Shown one piece after another: positions 1-6,623 of a stretch of 8,266 nt of DNA. Source of the stretch: an uncultured Gammaproteobacteria bacterium (lineage in GTDB: Bacteria > Pseudomonadota > Gammaproteobacteria > Acidiferrobacterales > CAJVXG01); contig CAJVXG010000063.1 in assembly GCA_913009215.1 (NCBI GenBank), positions 1-8,266 of the forward strand. The letters run 5' to 3'. A model generated the notes under the pieces. That model saw only the letters and a program-made list of their open reading frames with translations, did no database searches and was not told where the DNA came from. Both the position numbers and the translations under genes were made by a program. Positions within the stretch are counted from its first letter, which is position 1. Each line of letters opens with the position of its first letter.

Positions 1-54
1 CTTATCGACTGCTTTCGCATCAGGGGGTTTCAGGCCGTGGCAAGAGACCATCAT
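1..54 (-). CDS. 5' end of a possible lipoprotein gene, cut by the window edge
   Basis: The minus-strand frame is open from base 54 to the window edge and begins MMVSCHGLKPPDAK. Read further upstream, the same frame gives a hydrophobic run ending L-T-I-G-I-M-M-V-S-C, which resembles a lipoprotein signal peptide with lipobox M-V-S-C and the cysteine at codon 40-42. The in-frame starts available (TTG at 69, ATG at 54, ATG at 51) leave a signal that is too short. The best-placed ATG, at 89-91, lies one base out of frame, on the other side of a run of four C (85-88 on the minus strand). Removing one C would give M-P-R-L-V-L-C-L-T-I-G-I-M-M-V-S-C, a convincing signal. So this is either an intact gene with an odd start, a frameshifted gene or a base error. 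The gene would lie downstream of the 403-residue protein, on the same strand. Too little is present to name a product. Confidence 0.35.
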   Translation of the reverse strand, partial: MMVSCHGLKPPDAKAVDK

Positions 55-129
55 AATACCGATAGTCAAACAAAGGACGAGTCTGGGGCATCAATGCAGG
101 CCTGTCATCGGGAATCCTGGATTCGGTAC

Positions 130-1341
130 CTATTTCACCTTGCTGGCAATAACCTTGCCCGTTTTTCTGTCGAACGTCTCATCCGGGGTCAGGGTACGGC
201 GCAATATCCAGCCTTGCTTGGTATAGCGAAAGAAGAATCGGACCTCATGCAGGCTCTTGCTGCCGCGTTCCAGGGCGTATTTCGCGGTAGATACAGCAAC
301 CGTATTATCTTTATTGGTTTCATGTTTGTATCGAAAACCATATAAACCCTTACCCTTATGGTTGCGGGCGGCATGTTGCTCCAGCGCCTCTGCGGTCAGA
401 AAGCGTAACTGTGCATAGACTGAGGACTTCTCATCCGGTTCCTTGAAGGGATGGGCCTCGGCTACCTGGTTGAGCCCGAGTGCCCGTAACAAACGCCATT
501 CACCCTGTTTAACAAACTGGTATCTTTTGCCCTGAACCGCACTCTCCCCTACCTTATATTCAATATCCAGCGAACCTGTTAGTGTCTTCTTTGGATCTCT
601 GGAGCTAGACGAATCATAACGGACGTCATAATATTTAATGTCTTTGATGTCCTGGGTTGGATCTTGCTTCATCACACCCAATAAGGCCAGGTAGCGCAGA
701 TTCTCAAAATTATCCCGCGCTAAATCGGGGGTACCGTCGGTCTTCAGGCGGAATCCCTTGATCTCGGCCCTGAAGGTACCGGCAATCTCACTATGCTTCT
801 TGGATGGCAGTTTCAAATAAATCTTGCCAATAATCCTGTTGTTCTTCTCACCAGAAAAAACCAGGGTCATAGTGTAGTCACGCACAAAGATTTCTGTTTT
901 CGGAATGTTCTTGCCTTTGACCTTGTACTTCAGATGTACATGGGGAATCGTGCCCATCGATACGCCTCCGGACTTCACCGTATAGGTTTTATCAAACGGA
1001 ATTTCCCATTTCTCTGTGAACAGGAAAATGGTCACAGACCGGTCCGGAAAGAAATCTTTACCCTGTCTCAGTGTCAGTATGCCGTTCTCTATAGTGGCCT
1101 GCTGCATAGTAAACTTCTGATCACTTAATTTGCCATGCAATGGCTTATTGGGGATATCGATACCAGGCCGAGCTTTGCCATCATCACCCGGCCTGGTATC
1201 AACCAACGGTTTTTGGTCCTTGCCCAGGATGCGGTCAATGGTGGCCATTACAAATTCGGCGCCGCCCTGGAGATAAATATAGGCAGCGGCGCCCAACAGT
1301 AATAATAATAGGATTAATGGAATCAGACGGCCTGCAGACAT
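130..1341 (-). CDS. Membrane-anchored protein of unknown function with a duplicated C-terminal block (403 aa)
   Basis: I do not recognise this protein. It starts at an ATG with a purine-rich ribosome binding site (AGAGAGAAAG) a few bases upstream. Residues 6-24 form one hydrophobic helix with no cleavage site that I can see, so it is probably anchored in the inner membrane with the rest in the periplasm. A polar linker follows (about 40-68, rich in P, D, G and K). Residues 70-200 are a beta-like stretch of alternating hydrophobic residues. Two related blocks of about 70 residues come next, at 215-288 and 312-384. Each starts LR-Y/F-L and ends with an aromatic/basic strand followed by KQG-E-W or KQG-W and L-x-R-x-L. 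The block ending resembles NTF2-like domains, but this is only a visual impression. The protein has no cysteines and is strongly basic overall. It is separated from the oxidase operon by 376 bp, so a link to respiration is unproven. Confidence 0.8.
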   Translation of the reverse strand: MSAGRLIPLILLLLLLGAAAYIYLQGGAEFVMATIDRILGKDQKPLVDTRPGDDGKARPGIDIPNKPLHGKLSDQKFTMQQATIENGILTLRQGKDFFPDRSVTIFLFTEKWEIPFDKTYTVKSGGVSMGTIPHVHLKYKVKGKNIPKTEIFVRDYTMTLVFSGEKNNRIIGKIYLKLPSKKHSEIAGTFRAEIKGFRLKTDGTPDLARDNFENLRYLALLGVMKQDPTQDIKDIKYYDVRYDSSSSRDPKKTLTGSLDIEYKVGESAVQGKRYQFVKQGEWRLLRALGLNQVAEAHPFKEPDEKSSVYAQLRFLTAEALEQHAARNHKGKGLYGFRYKHETNKDNTVAVSTAKYALERGSKSLHEVRFFFRYTKQGWILRRTLTPDETFDRKTGKVIASKVK

Positions 1342-1717
1342 GGCTTTCTCTCTTTATTTTATTTAAATCAATGATATAACAATAAAAGTAGTAGGCATGC
1401 GATCAAGATGCAACCACCGGTACAACATATCCGGGATCTTCAGAATCCCCCCGAGTCCGAGTGCCTGAATATCAGGTCACCAGAACCGGATATAATGGCC
1501 CCGCAAATAAGCGTTATGTGCAATAGCGTAGCTACTACCTAGCTCATGATCATGCGATAAGATGGCCTGCCGGATATCCGCGCCATTTCAGCCCCCGGCT
1601 TATTTTGCTTATTTGCAAGTAAGCCATGAAATATAGCATCTACGATAGTTTGCCCGCCTCCTGAAACCACCAGTCAAACCAGAATAATACGCTCCTCCAC
1701 AATGGTTTATGCAAGCA
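1342..1717. other. 376-bp gap without a convincing gene, rich in short dyad symmetries
   Basis: No convincing coding sequence is visible on either strand. Several short inverted repeats are present: ATATCCGG at 1427-1434 against CCGGATAT at 1486-1493, with CCTGA/TCAGG at 1464-1476 between them; the palindromes GTAGCTAC (1528-1535), CATGATCATG (1545-1554) and CGGATATCCG (1571-1580); ATGGC/GCCAT at 1562-1586 around the last of these; and GGCTTA/TAAGCC at 1597-1625. None is followed by a T tract on either strand, so none is a classical intrinsic terminator. The gap should hold the end of the oxidase assembly transcript and the promoter of the 403-residue protein. The AT-rich stretch just upstream of that gene (about 1352-1400) could hold the promoter, but I found no clear -35/-10 pair. 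Confidence 0.6.
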
Positions 1718-2545
1718 TTAGGGAATCTCACCAAGGAATGTTTTTAACTGCTGTTTGTAAGCTCGGCGATTCAGCAGAAATCCTTCGTTATGCCCTCCCG
1801 CAAGTCTGGCAAATACCTTCGGCTGTTTTGCCGCATTGTATAGGGCCACCCCCTGCTCGAACGGGATAATATCATCATCCGGACTGTGCAGTATCAATAA
1901 CGGGCTGTTGATTTGTGCTATCTTGTCGACAGTTCGATAGTGATAGCGCAACAATAGACGGCTGGGAAACCAGACAAATAGTTGATCTGCCATATCCCTG
2001 ACTGAACTAAAACTCGATTCCACTATCAAGGCAGCGGGGGTCTGACGGGTCGCCAGATCGACGACAACCGCACCACCCAATGATCGACCAAACAGTACGA
2101 TTTGACGTGCCGTAAATTTCCGGGTTTGGGTCAGATAGCGCCAGGCCGCATCAATATCACGGTAGGTACCGACCTCGGACGGCTGGCCTGCACTTTTGCC
2201 GTAGCCACGATAATCAAAAATCAGCACATTGAAACCAAGCTCATGGAATATGCGAATACTATCGAGTCGATGGGAGATATTCCCGGCGTTGCCGTGTGCA
2301 AACAATATCACCTTGTGCGATCCGGCGCGTGGGATATACCAGGCCGACAGCCTGACCCTGTCACTGGTCATCAGGCTTACATTTTCATATGGCAATTGCT
2401 CACGATCCGGTGTGGTGACCCACTCCTTGACGGGATAATAGATCAGTGATTTCTGTTGAGAGTATATATAAATACAGGCAATGACATAGGGGATGATAAT
2501 TATCACCAGCAACAAACGAGCGATACGGGATAGTATATTTCGCAA
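1718..2545 (-). CDS. Membrane-anchored alpha/beta hydrolase (serine hydrolase, BEM46/ABHD13-like)
   Basis: This is a serine hydrolase of the alpha/beta fold. Residues are numbered from TTG at 2545 (275 aa). A hydrophobic helix at about 11-28 anchors it in the membrane. The oxyanion motif HGNAG is at 84-88 and the nucleophile elbow G-R-S-L-G has Ser155. The acid is probably Asp224 in the motif HSPDDDIIP, and the catalytic His252 lies in GGHNEGF. The order and spacing fit the BEM46/ABHD13-type group, whose substrates are mostly unknown; esterase or thioesterase activity is likely but not shown. The start is uncertain. There is no ATG before the catalytic domain. TTG at 2545 lies 19 nt past the SCO stop and gives a typical short anchor but has no good ribosome binding site. 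TTG at 2614 would overlap the SCO gene by 50 bp and add a Cys-rich leader that is not typical of the family. Its place as last gene of the operon may be incidental. Confidence 0.85.
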   Translation of the reverse strand: MRNILSRIARLLLVIIIIPYVIACIYIYSQQKSLIYYPVKEWVTTPDREQLPYENVSLMTSDRVRLSAWYIPRAGSHKVILFAHGNAGNISHRLDSIRIFHELGFNVLIFDYRGYGKSAGQPSEVGTYRDIDAAWRYLTQTRKFTARQIVLFGRSLGGAVVVDLATRQTPAALIVESSFSSVRDMADQLFVWFPSRLLLRYHYRTVDKIAQINSPLLILHSPDDDIIPFEQGVALYNAAKQPKVFARLAGGHNEGFLLNRRAYKQQLKTFLGEIP

Positions 2546-2564
2546 ACTGTAGTCTGGACAGGTA

Positions 2565-3176
2565 TTAGGAGGACGGTTGCAGCAGCAAACGAATATCGTG
2601 TTCCAGGTCTGCAACAGAACTGGTTTCTCTGGCCATCAGACGGAGCCGTCCCTTGCCGTCTTTAATGAAAATAAAACCGGAATGATCGACTCTTCGGTGC
2701 TGATGTTTATGTTGGCCACTGGCCTTCTTTGCAACAATGGCAACCTTATACTCCTTCTGTACCTCACTGATCTCCCGTGGATTACCGGTTAACCCGATAA
2801 AACGTTTGTCAAACTTGTGCAGAAACTCACGTAGGCGCTTTGGTGTATCGTACCCGGGATCAACGGTAACAAATATGACCTGAACCCTGTCTGCCAGCTT
2901 GCCCAAACGTTGATTCAGTCGAGACAGCTTATAGAGTGTCGGTGCACAAATATCCGGGCAGCTGCTGTAGCCAAAAAACAGGATAACCACTCTGTCGCGA
3001 AATGACTGTAGATGGATCCGTTTACCATTATCGGCCGTAAGCTCGAAGTCCTTACCCCAGCTGACACTGCTGATATCCGTACTCCTGAATTCCGGGGGCT
3101 GGTTGCAGGCAGACAGGAATAAAGTGGCCAGGGAAATAACGGCCAGCAGCCTCACATTTATTTCCACAAATATCAT
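2565..3176 (-). CDS. SCO1/SenC family copper chaperone lipoprotein for cytochrome c oxidase
   Basis: SCO proteins bind copper and deliver it to, or reduce cysteines of, the CuA site of oxidase subunit II on the periplasmic face. The thioredoxin-like fold is clear. The copper ligands C73 and C77 are in SSCPDIC and the distal H165 is in VDHSGF. The family signature VTVDPxxDTP is at 103-112. A signal ending L-S-A-C with Cys24 marks it as a lipoprotein. The ATG at 3176 lies 6 nt after the ctaB stop. GTG at codon 8 (3155) is an attractive alternative because it gives the compact lipoprotein signal M-R-L-L-A-V-I-S-L and has GGA seven bases upstream. An unusual H/K/Q-rich loop (GQHKHQH, 154-160) just before the distal histidine may add metal ligands. 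Length is normal for the family. Confidence 0.95.
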   Translation of the reverse strand: MIFVEINVRLLAVISLATLFLSACNQPPEFRSTDISSVSWGKDFELTADNGKRIHLQSFRDRVVILFFGYSSCPDICAPTLYKLSRLNQRLGKLADRVQVIFVTVDPGYDTPKRLREFLHKFDKRFIGLTGNPREISEVQKEYKVAIVAKKASGQHKHQHRRVDHSGFIFIKDGKGRLRLMARETSSVADLEHDIRLLLQPSS

Positions 3177-3182
3177 TTGTGA

Positions 3183-4127
3183 TTAGTAGAAAGCAGATTG
3201 CAGGGCTTCGGTTATAAAAATAACGTAATGATCCAGTAGCAACAGACCAAAAATAAGTGCCAGGTACTGGATAGAATATATGAATGTTCGTCTCGCCAGT
3301 TGATCGCTGTACTGTCGATACAGTTTCCATGCATAGTAAACGAAGACGACATTCAGCGGAATCATGCCGATAAGATAGAACCATCCGCTCATTTTAGTGG
3401 CGAAGGGCATAATGGTGACGGCAAACAGCACAACCGTGTAGAGTAAAATATGCAACCGGGTAAAATCATTGCCATGGGTTACGGGCAACATGGGAATCCC
3501 TACCTTGGCATAATCCAGCTCCCTGTACAGGGCCAGTGCCCAGAAATGAGGTGGTGTCCAGACAAAGATAATCAGGAACAATAACAAGGCATCGGCACTG
3601 ATCTCACCAGTAACCGCGGTCCAGCCCAGAACCGGTGGCGCTGCGCCTGCGGCACCGCCAATGACGATATTTTGCGGCGTCGCCCTTTTCAGGTACATGG
3701 TATATATAATGGAATAGGCCACCAGTGATGCGAATGTCAGAACGGTGGTCAGCAAGTTTACTTTCCAAACCAGTATCACCATGGCAATCAACCCGGTGAT
3801 CACGGAAAAGATGGCGGCCTGTCTTGTACTGAGCTGTCCCATCGGCAACGGTCTCTTTTTCGTCCGCTGCATAATGCCGTCAACATGCTGGTCGAGGATG
3901 TGGTTTATACAGGCGGCCGATCCTGCCGCCAGACCGATACCGATAGTGGCAAAAACCAGTATCTCGATGGGCACCATCCCGGGCGTAGCCAAAAACATGC
4001 CGACAACGGCCGTAAAAACAATCAGAGCCACTACACGGGGCTTGGTTAATTCGAAATATTCCCGAAGCGATGCCAGTAGTGCCGATTTCTCAGCCACGGT
4101 ATCGGTGGGTGCGCTTTCACTCTTCAT
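3183..4127 (-). CDS. ctaB: Protoheme IX farnesyltransferase (heme O synthase, CtaB/CyoE/Cox10)
   Basis: This enzyme transfers a farnesyl group from farnesyl diphosphate to the 2-vinyl of heme B, making heme O, the substrate of the next enzyme CtaA. It is a polytopic inner-membrane member of the UbiA superfamily. The N-terminal ELTKPR motif is at 26-31. The first Asp-rich, Mg-diphosphate-binding motif, N75-x3-D79-x3-D83 followed by M-x-R-T-x2-RPLP, is intact. The family signatures YLKR (145-148), GGAAGAAPP-x-GW (157-169) and WTPPHFWALAL (190-200) are present. At 314 residues it is full length. The ATG at 4127 is preceded only by a weak GAG. The gene starts 17 nt after the ctaA stop and ends 6 nt before the SCO start, as expected for co-transcribed heme A pathway genes. 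Confidence 0.97.
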   Translation of the reverse strand: MKSESAPTDTVAEKSALLASLREYFELTKPRVVALIVFTAVVGMFLATPGMVPIEILVFATIGIGLAAGSAACINHILDQHVDGIMQRTKKRPLPMGQLSTRQAAIFSVITGLIAMVILVWKVNLLTTVLTFASLVAYSIIYTMYLKRATPQNIVIGGAAGAAPPVLGWTAVTGEISADALLLFLIIFVWTPPHFWALALYRELDYAKVGIPMLPVTHGNDFTRLHILLYTVVLFAVTIMPFATKMSGWFYLIGMIPLNVVFVYYAWKLYRQYSDQLARRTFIYSIQYLALIFGLLLLDHYVIFITEALQSAFY

Positions 4128-4144
4128 TATAAAAACTCAACAAT

Positions 4145-5170
4145 CTAATATGTCTCATCATCTTCCACATGCATGGGTGTCGCCACATACCACAGGGTCA
4201 GAATACTCAACAACAGCAAAGCGGCCATTACACCATGTGCTACAACCAGAATTGACGGTAAATGCAGTACTACCTGAATCACTGCAAGTACCACCAACAC
4301 CACCAGACATGCACTCATCATTAAACCATAGCGGCATAATTTGTCAGGCTGACAGCGTCTTAAAACATAAACAGCGAGGATACCGATAAACGTCACTGTC
4401 AGTACCGCGCCAACACGATGCGCCATCTGGATGGCGGTCGTCGTTGCCAGATCAAGCTTGGCAAAACCCTCGCGACCAATATGCCAGAGATCAAAACCGG
4501 CCGTGTAATTCGCTTGTGGCCACCATTCCAGCTGACAGGTTGGAAAATCAGGACAGGCCAGGCCCGCCCGATTTACGGTAACCCAGGCGCCAAGCGCTAT
4601 TTGCAATACAAGCAATACCAGCGAAATTATTATCCAGAACCGCAATCCAGAACTGGCATGTGGTGGTAATGGTTTCCAGAATATCTGTTGCCGCAGCAGT
4701 CCCCACCAAAGCAGCGCGAGTATGCTGATTCCTGACAGGATTTGCAATAATCCGGCAAAGGAACCGGGCCATTTAGCCGTTAAAGGCTGACTAATAGTAA
4801 AAATAATGTATAAAGCAGTAGCGCATAACCAGAATTTAAACCAGTGTTTATCGACCTGCCTCTCTTGCTGGTGTTTGCCCGCAAACAGCAACAAACTCAA
4901 AAAGAATGCCAGTAAGCCGTCCAGACTGTATTGCACTATGCTCCAACGATGCATAAATTTGATACTGTAGGTCGACAGAGTGCCCACCGCAGTGCGAAGA
5001 ACATCCTGTGCGGCGGTGGACTCAATTTGTTTATCGGGACAACCAGGCCAATAGGGGCAACCGAGATCATAGGCAGAAAGTTGCGCAAAGTTGGCAAATA
5101 TAAATGCAAGCAACGCCGCCCACCAACAGGCAACTAACAGGATAAAGTAAGGAGATATTTTATCCCGCAC
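4145..5170 (-). CDS. ctaA: Heme A synthase, CtaA/COX15 family, with a divergent N-terminal half
   Basis: CtaA oxidises the C8 methyl of heme O to a formyl group, giving heme A. It is an eight-helix inner-membrane protein of two homologous four-helix halves, each with a pair of heme-ligand histidines and an extracellular Cys pair. Here both Cys pairs are present (C38/C44 in LGCPYWPGC, C206/C212 in LACPDFPTC). The C-terminal half looks canonical, with H251 in MAHRVGA and H312 in VVAHG. The N-terminal half keeps H74 in MHR, but the usual EXXHR glutamate is K71. No histidine lies between H109 and H171, where the TM4 ligand is expected; Q143 occupies the aligned place. The usual VRLS-x-AGL before the first Cys pair reads AQLSAYDL. 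The start is GTG, with AGGG 10 nt upstream and no nearby ATG. The gene lies 7 nt after the SCO-like gene and 17 nt before ctaB. The family call is firm; full activity is less certain. Confidence 0.92.
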   Translation of the reverse strand: MRDKISPYFILLVACWWAALLAFIFANFAQLSAYDLGCPYWPGCPDKQIESTAAQDVLRTAVGTLSTYSIKFMHRWSIVQYSLDGLLAFFLSLLLFAGKHQQERQVDKHWFKFWLCATALYIIFTISQPLTAKWPGSFAGLLQILSGISILALLWWGLLRQQIFWKPLPPHASSGLRFWIIISLVLLVLQIALGAWVTVNRAGLACPDFPTCQLEWWPQANYTAGFDLWHIGREGFAKLDLATTTAIQMAHRVGAVLTVTFIGILAVYVLRRCQPDKLCRYGLMMSACLVVLVVLAVIQVVLHLPSILVVAHGVMAALLLLSILTLWYVATPMHVEDDETY

Positions 5171-5177
5171 TATTGGT

Positions 5178-5789
5178 TTACCCTATTTTTGAGATCTTCA
5201 ATAAGCGTTCCAGATCCTTGCGCATACCGGTTGGGTCAGCATCTTCCTGGTAATACATAAAGAAATTACCAATAGGGTCTACCATATAAATACGCGCCTT
5301 TCCGCCGGATAGAGACCCCGATTCCTTTGGTAGTTGAAACTGTTTTTTAACAAGTCTTGCGGTACGTCGATCAGCCGACCAATAGCGAAACTTGAAATTT
5401 TTAATAATTGCAGAACCCGGCTTCCCTTGCATACTATAAATATAGACGTTTTGTATGCGTTTCATGTGCTTACCCTGAGTCAGACGTACCTGACGCATTT
5501 TATAAAGGCTGTCCTGGCACGATTTACCGCATTTCCCGGTCGCCACATAAACCATGCTCCATTTACCGCGCAGGTCCTTCAGGGAAACCGGCCGACCACG
5601 ATTGTCCTTGAAAGACAGATTCTTTAATGGTCGGGCCCTTTCCAGCAAGCTTCCGTGATTGATACTGCCTTGTGGTCGCCAACCCATTTTATAGGCCACC
5701 GTCGCTGCAACAAATGGTAACGCACTAAGCGCCAGTACCAGAACGATCGACAAACGACTCTTGATCAGACCAGGGGGTGTACTACCCAT
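5178..5789 (-). CDS. SCO-like thioredoxin-fold membrane protein of the oxidase assembly cluster
   Basis: This 203-residue protein has one N-terminal membrane helix (about 13-33) with no obvious cleavage site, then a probable periplasmic domain. The domain resembles a thioredoxin/SCO fold: a strand (SMVYVAT) leads into C87-x3-C91 in GKCGKSC, the same CxxxC spacing as the true SCO copper site in this operon. A later strand (ARIYMVDPIGN, 165-175) aligns with the SCO strand that carries the distal copper histidine, but no histidine is there (glycine in my alignment). It may therefore be a thiol-disulfide reductant for CuA or another assembly factor rather than a copper carrier; this is inference. 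Its ATG overlaps the SURF1 stop by one base (TAATG) and has a strong ribosome binding site, GAGGAAGAG (5792-5800), inside the SURF1 end. It is therefore translationally coupled to SURF1. Confidence 0.85.
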   Translation of the reverse strand: MGSTPPGLIKSRLSIVLVLALSALPFVAATVAYKMGWRPQGSINHGSLLERARPLKNLSFKDNRGRPVSLKDLRGKWSMVYVATGKCGKSCQDSLYKMRQVRLTQGKHMKRIQNVYIYSMQGKPGSAIIKNFKFRYWSADRRTARLVKKQFQLPKESGSLSGGKARIYMVDPIGNFFMYYQEDADPTGMRKDLERLLKISKIG

Positions 5790-6565
5790 TACTCTTCCTC
5801 GCTTCTTTGTGTAATTTCCACATCATCCTCACGTCTTGCGATGCGCCACGCCATAAGGAAATAACCGACAATGACGGCTAATGCCATTGTATACCAGGTG
5901 GCGGCATACCCCTGGTGGATAGAAACCATACGATCAAGCCGACGCCAGTTCCGTTTAAAACCACCGGCCTTGCTTCCGGGGTCCAGCAATACCACCACGG
6001 GTTGTACCGGATAGGATACGGCATCACGGAAACGTTTTATATCCATGGTCTGCCACAGCGTAGACCAGTCACCTTTTATAATCTCTTTTGGGCGACGCAA
6101 TACAAACCTCTTCCCGGGAACAGTAGCAATACCAGTGACTTCAACTACCTTGCCGGGGGTTGGTAACACCGGCAACTCCTTTCTGCTCAACCCCAGAGGT
6201 ATCCAGCCACGATTTATCAAGACCCTGGTATTGCTGCCGCTAATCTTCAATGGAGTAATAACATGATAACCGGCACGCCTGGTATTAATCCGGTTGTCCA
6301 GCAGGATCTGATGTCGTGTTTCATAGGTACCGCGCACGACAATACTGTGAAATTGTAATTTATCGGCATCAACCACTTTTCCCTTCAACTTTATTGCCGG
6401 CGCCAGACCCTTTTTATCATAGGCCTGCTGAATGGCCTTTTTTTGTTTGGCCCGATCCAGTTGCCAGAACCCCAGGCCCAGAAATACCAGCAACAATAGC
6501 ACTGCCAGGACGGTGGGCCAGAATGTGAACTTGATAACCGGTCTTTTTTCCATGGTCTTTGGCAT
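5789..6565 (-). CDS. SURF1 family cytochrome c oxidase assembly protein
   Basis: SURF1 (Shy1) proteins help insert heme A into oxidase subunit I; bacterial homologues bind heme A. The topology is typical: a membrane helix at 12-34, a periplasmic domain, and a second helix at about 221-241. Family motifs are visible: GFWQLDRAKQK at 32-42, LLDNR at 88-92, GYHVITPL at 99-106, VLINRGWIP at 115-123 and HQGYAATWY at 217-225. At 258 residues it is full length. ATG at 6565 is used here; ATG at 6553 (codon 5) is equally possible, and neither has a good Shine-Dalgarno sequence. It is the first gene of the left-going assembly operon and shares a 58-bp upstream gap with the divergent DUF2909 gene. Confidence 0.95.
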   Translation of the reverse strand: MPKTMEKRPVIKFTFWPTVLAVLLLLVFLGLGFWQLDRAKQKKAIQQAYDKKGLAPAIKLKGKVVDADKLQFHSIVVRGTYETRHQILLDNRINTRRAGYHVITPLKISGSNTRVLINRGWIPLGLSRKELPVLPTPGKVVEVTGIATVPGKRFVLRRPKEIIKGDWSTLWQTMDIKRFRDAVSYPVQPVVVLLDPGSKAGGFKRNWRRLDRMVSIHQGYAATWYTMALAVIVGYFLMAWRIARREDDVEITQRSEEE

Positions 6566-6570
6566 AATGT

Positions 6571-6599
6571 ATGACGCTTGTCCCGGGGTAACGTATACT
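6571..6599 (+). promoter_or_regulatory. Possible sigma-70 promoter for the DUF2909 gene in the divergent gap
   Basis: ATGACG (6571-6576) and TATACT (6594-6599) are separated by 17 bp and match the sigma-70 consensus at 4 of 6 and 5 of 6 positions. Transcription would start near 6606, giving a leader of about 20 nt before the ATG at 6624 or 6630. The -10 core contains the self-complementary GTATAC, so it could also serve leftward transcription of SURF1, but no good -35 is seen on that strand. This is a match by eye only. Confidence 0.4.
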
Positions 6600-6623
6600 T
6601 CCGAACCGAGCCAAAATGATGTA

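Noticed and set aside
1597..1625. GGCTTA/TAAGCC stem-loop considered as the operon terminator
   Set aside because: No T tract follows the stem on the minus strand (the sequence continues into a G run), so it does not meet the intrinsic terminator pattern.
1550..1639. 29-codon minus-strand frame (MLYFMAYLQ...) in the 376-bp gap
   Set aside because: The nearest AGGAGG is about 17 nt from the ATG, which is too far, and the frame is short and runs through palindromes; no support for translation.
1342..1717. tRNA or small RNA gene in the gap
   Set aside because: I found no T-loop GTTCGA-type motif with matching acceptor and anticodon arms, and no strong promoter-terminator pair.
2566..2792. AGGAGG (2568-2573) followed by TTG and a 71-codon plus-strand frame
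   Set aside because: The ribosome binding site match is good, but the frame is antisense to the SCO gene, the protein shows no recognisable pattern, and the AGGAGG is just the complement of the SCO C-terminal codons.
3745..4389. 214-codon plus-strand open frame across the ctaA/ctaB junction
   Set aside because: It is antisense to two clear enzymes with intact motifs, and its composition (T, S, P, M rich) is that of a shadow frame.
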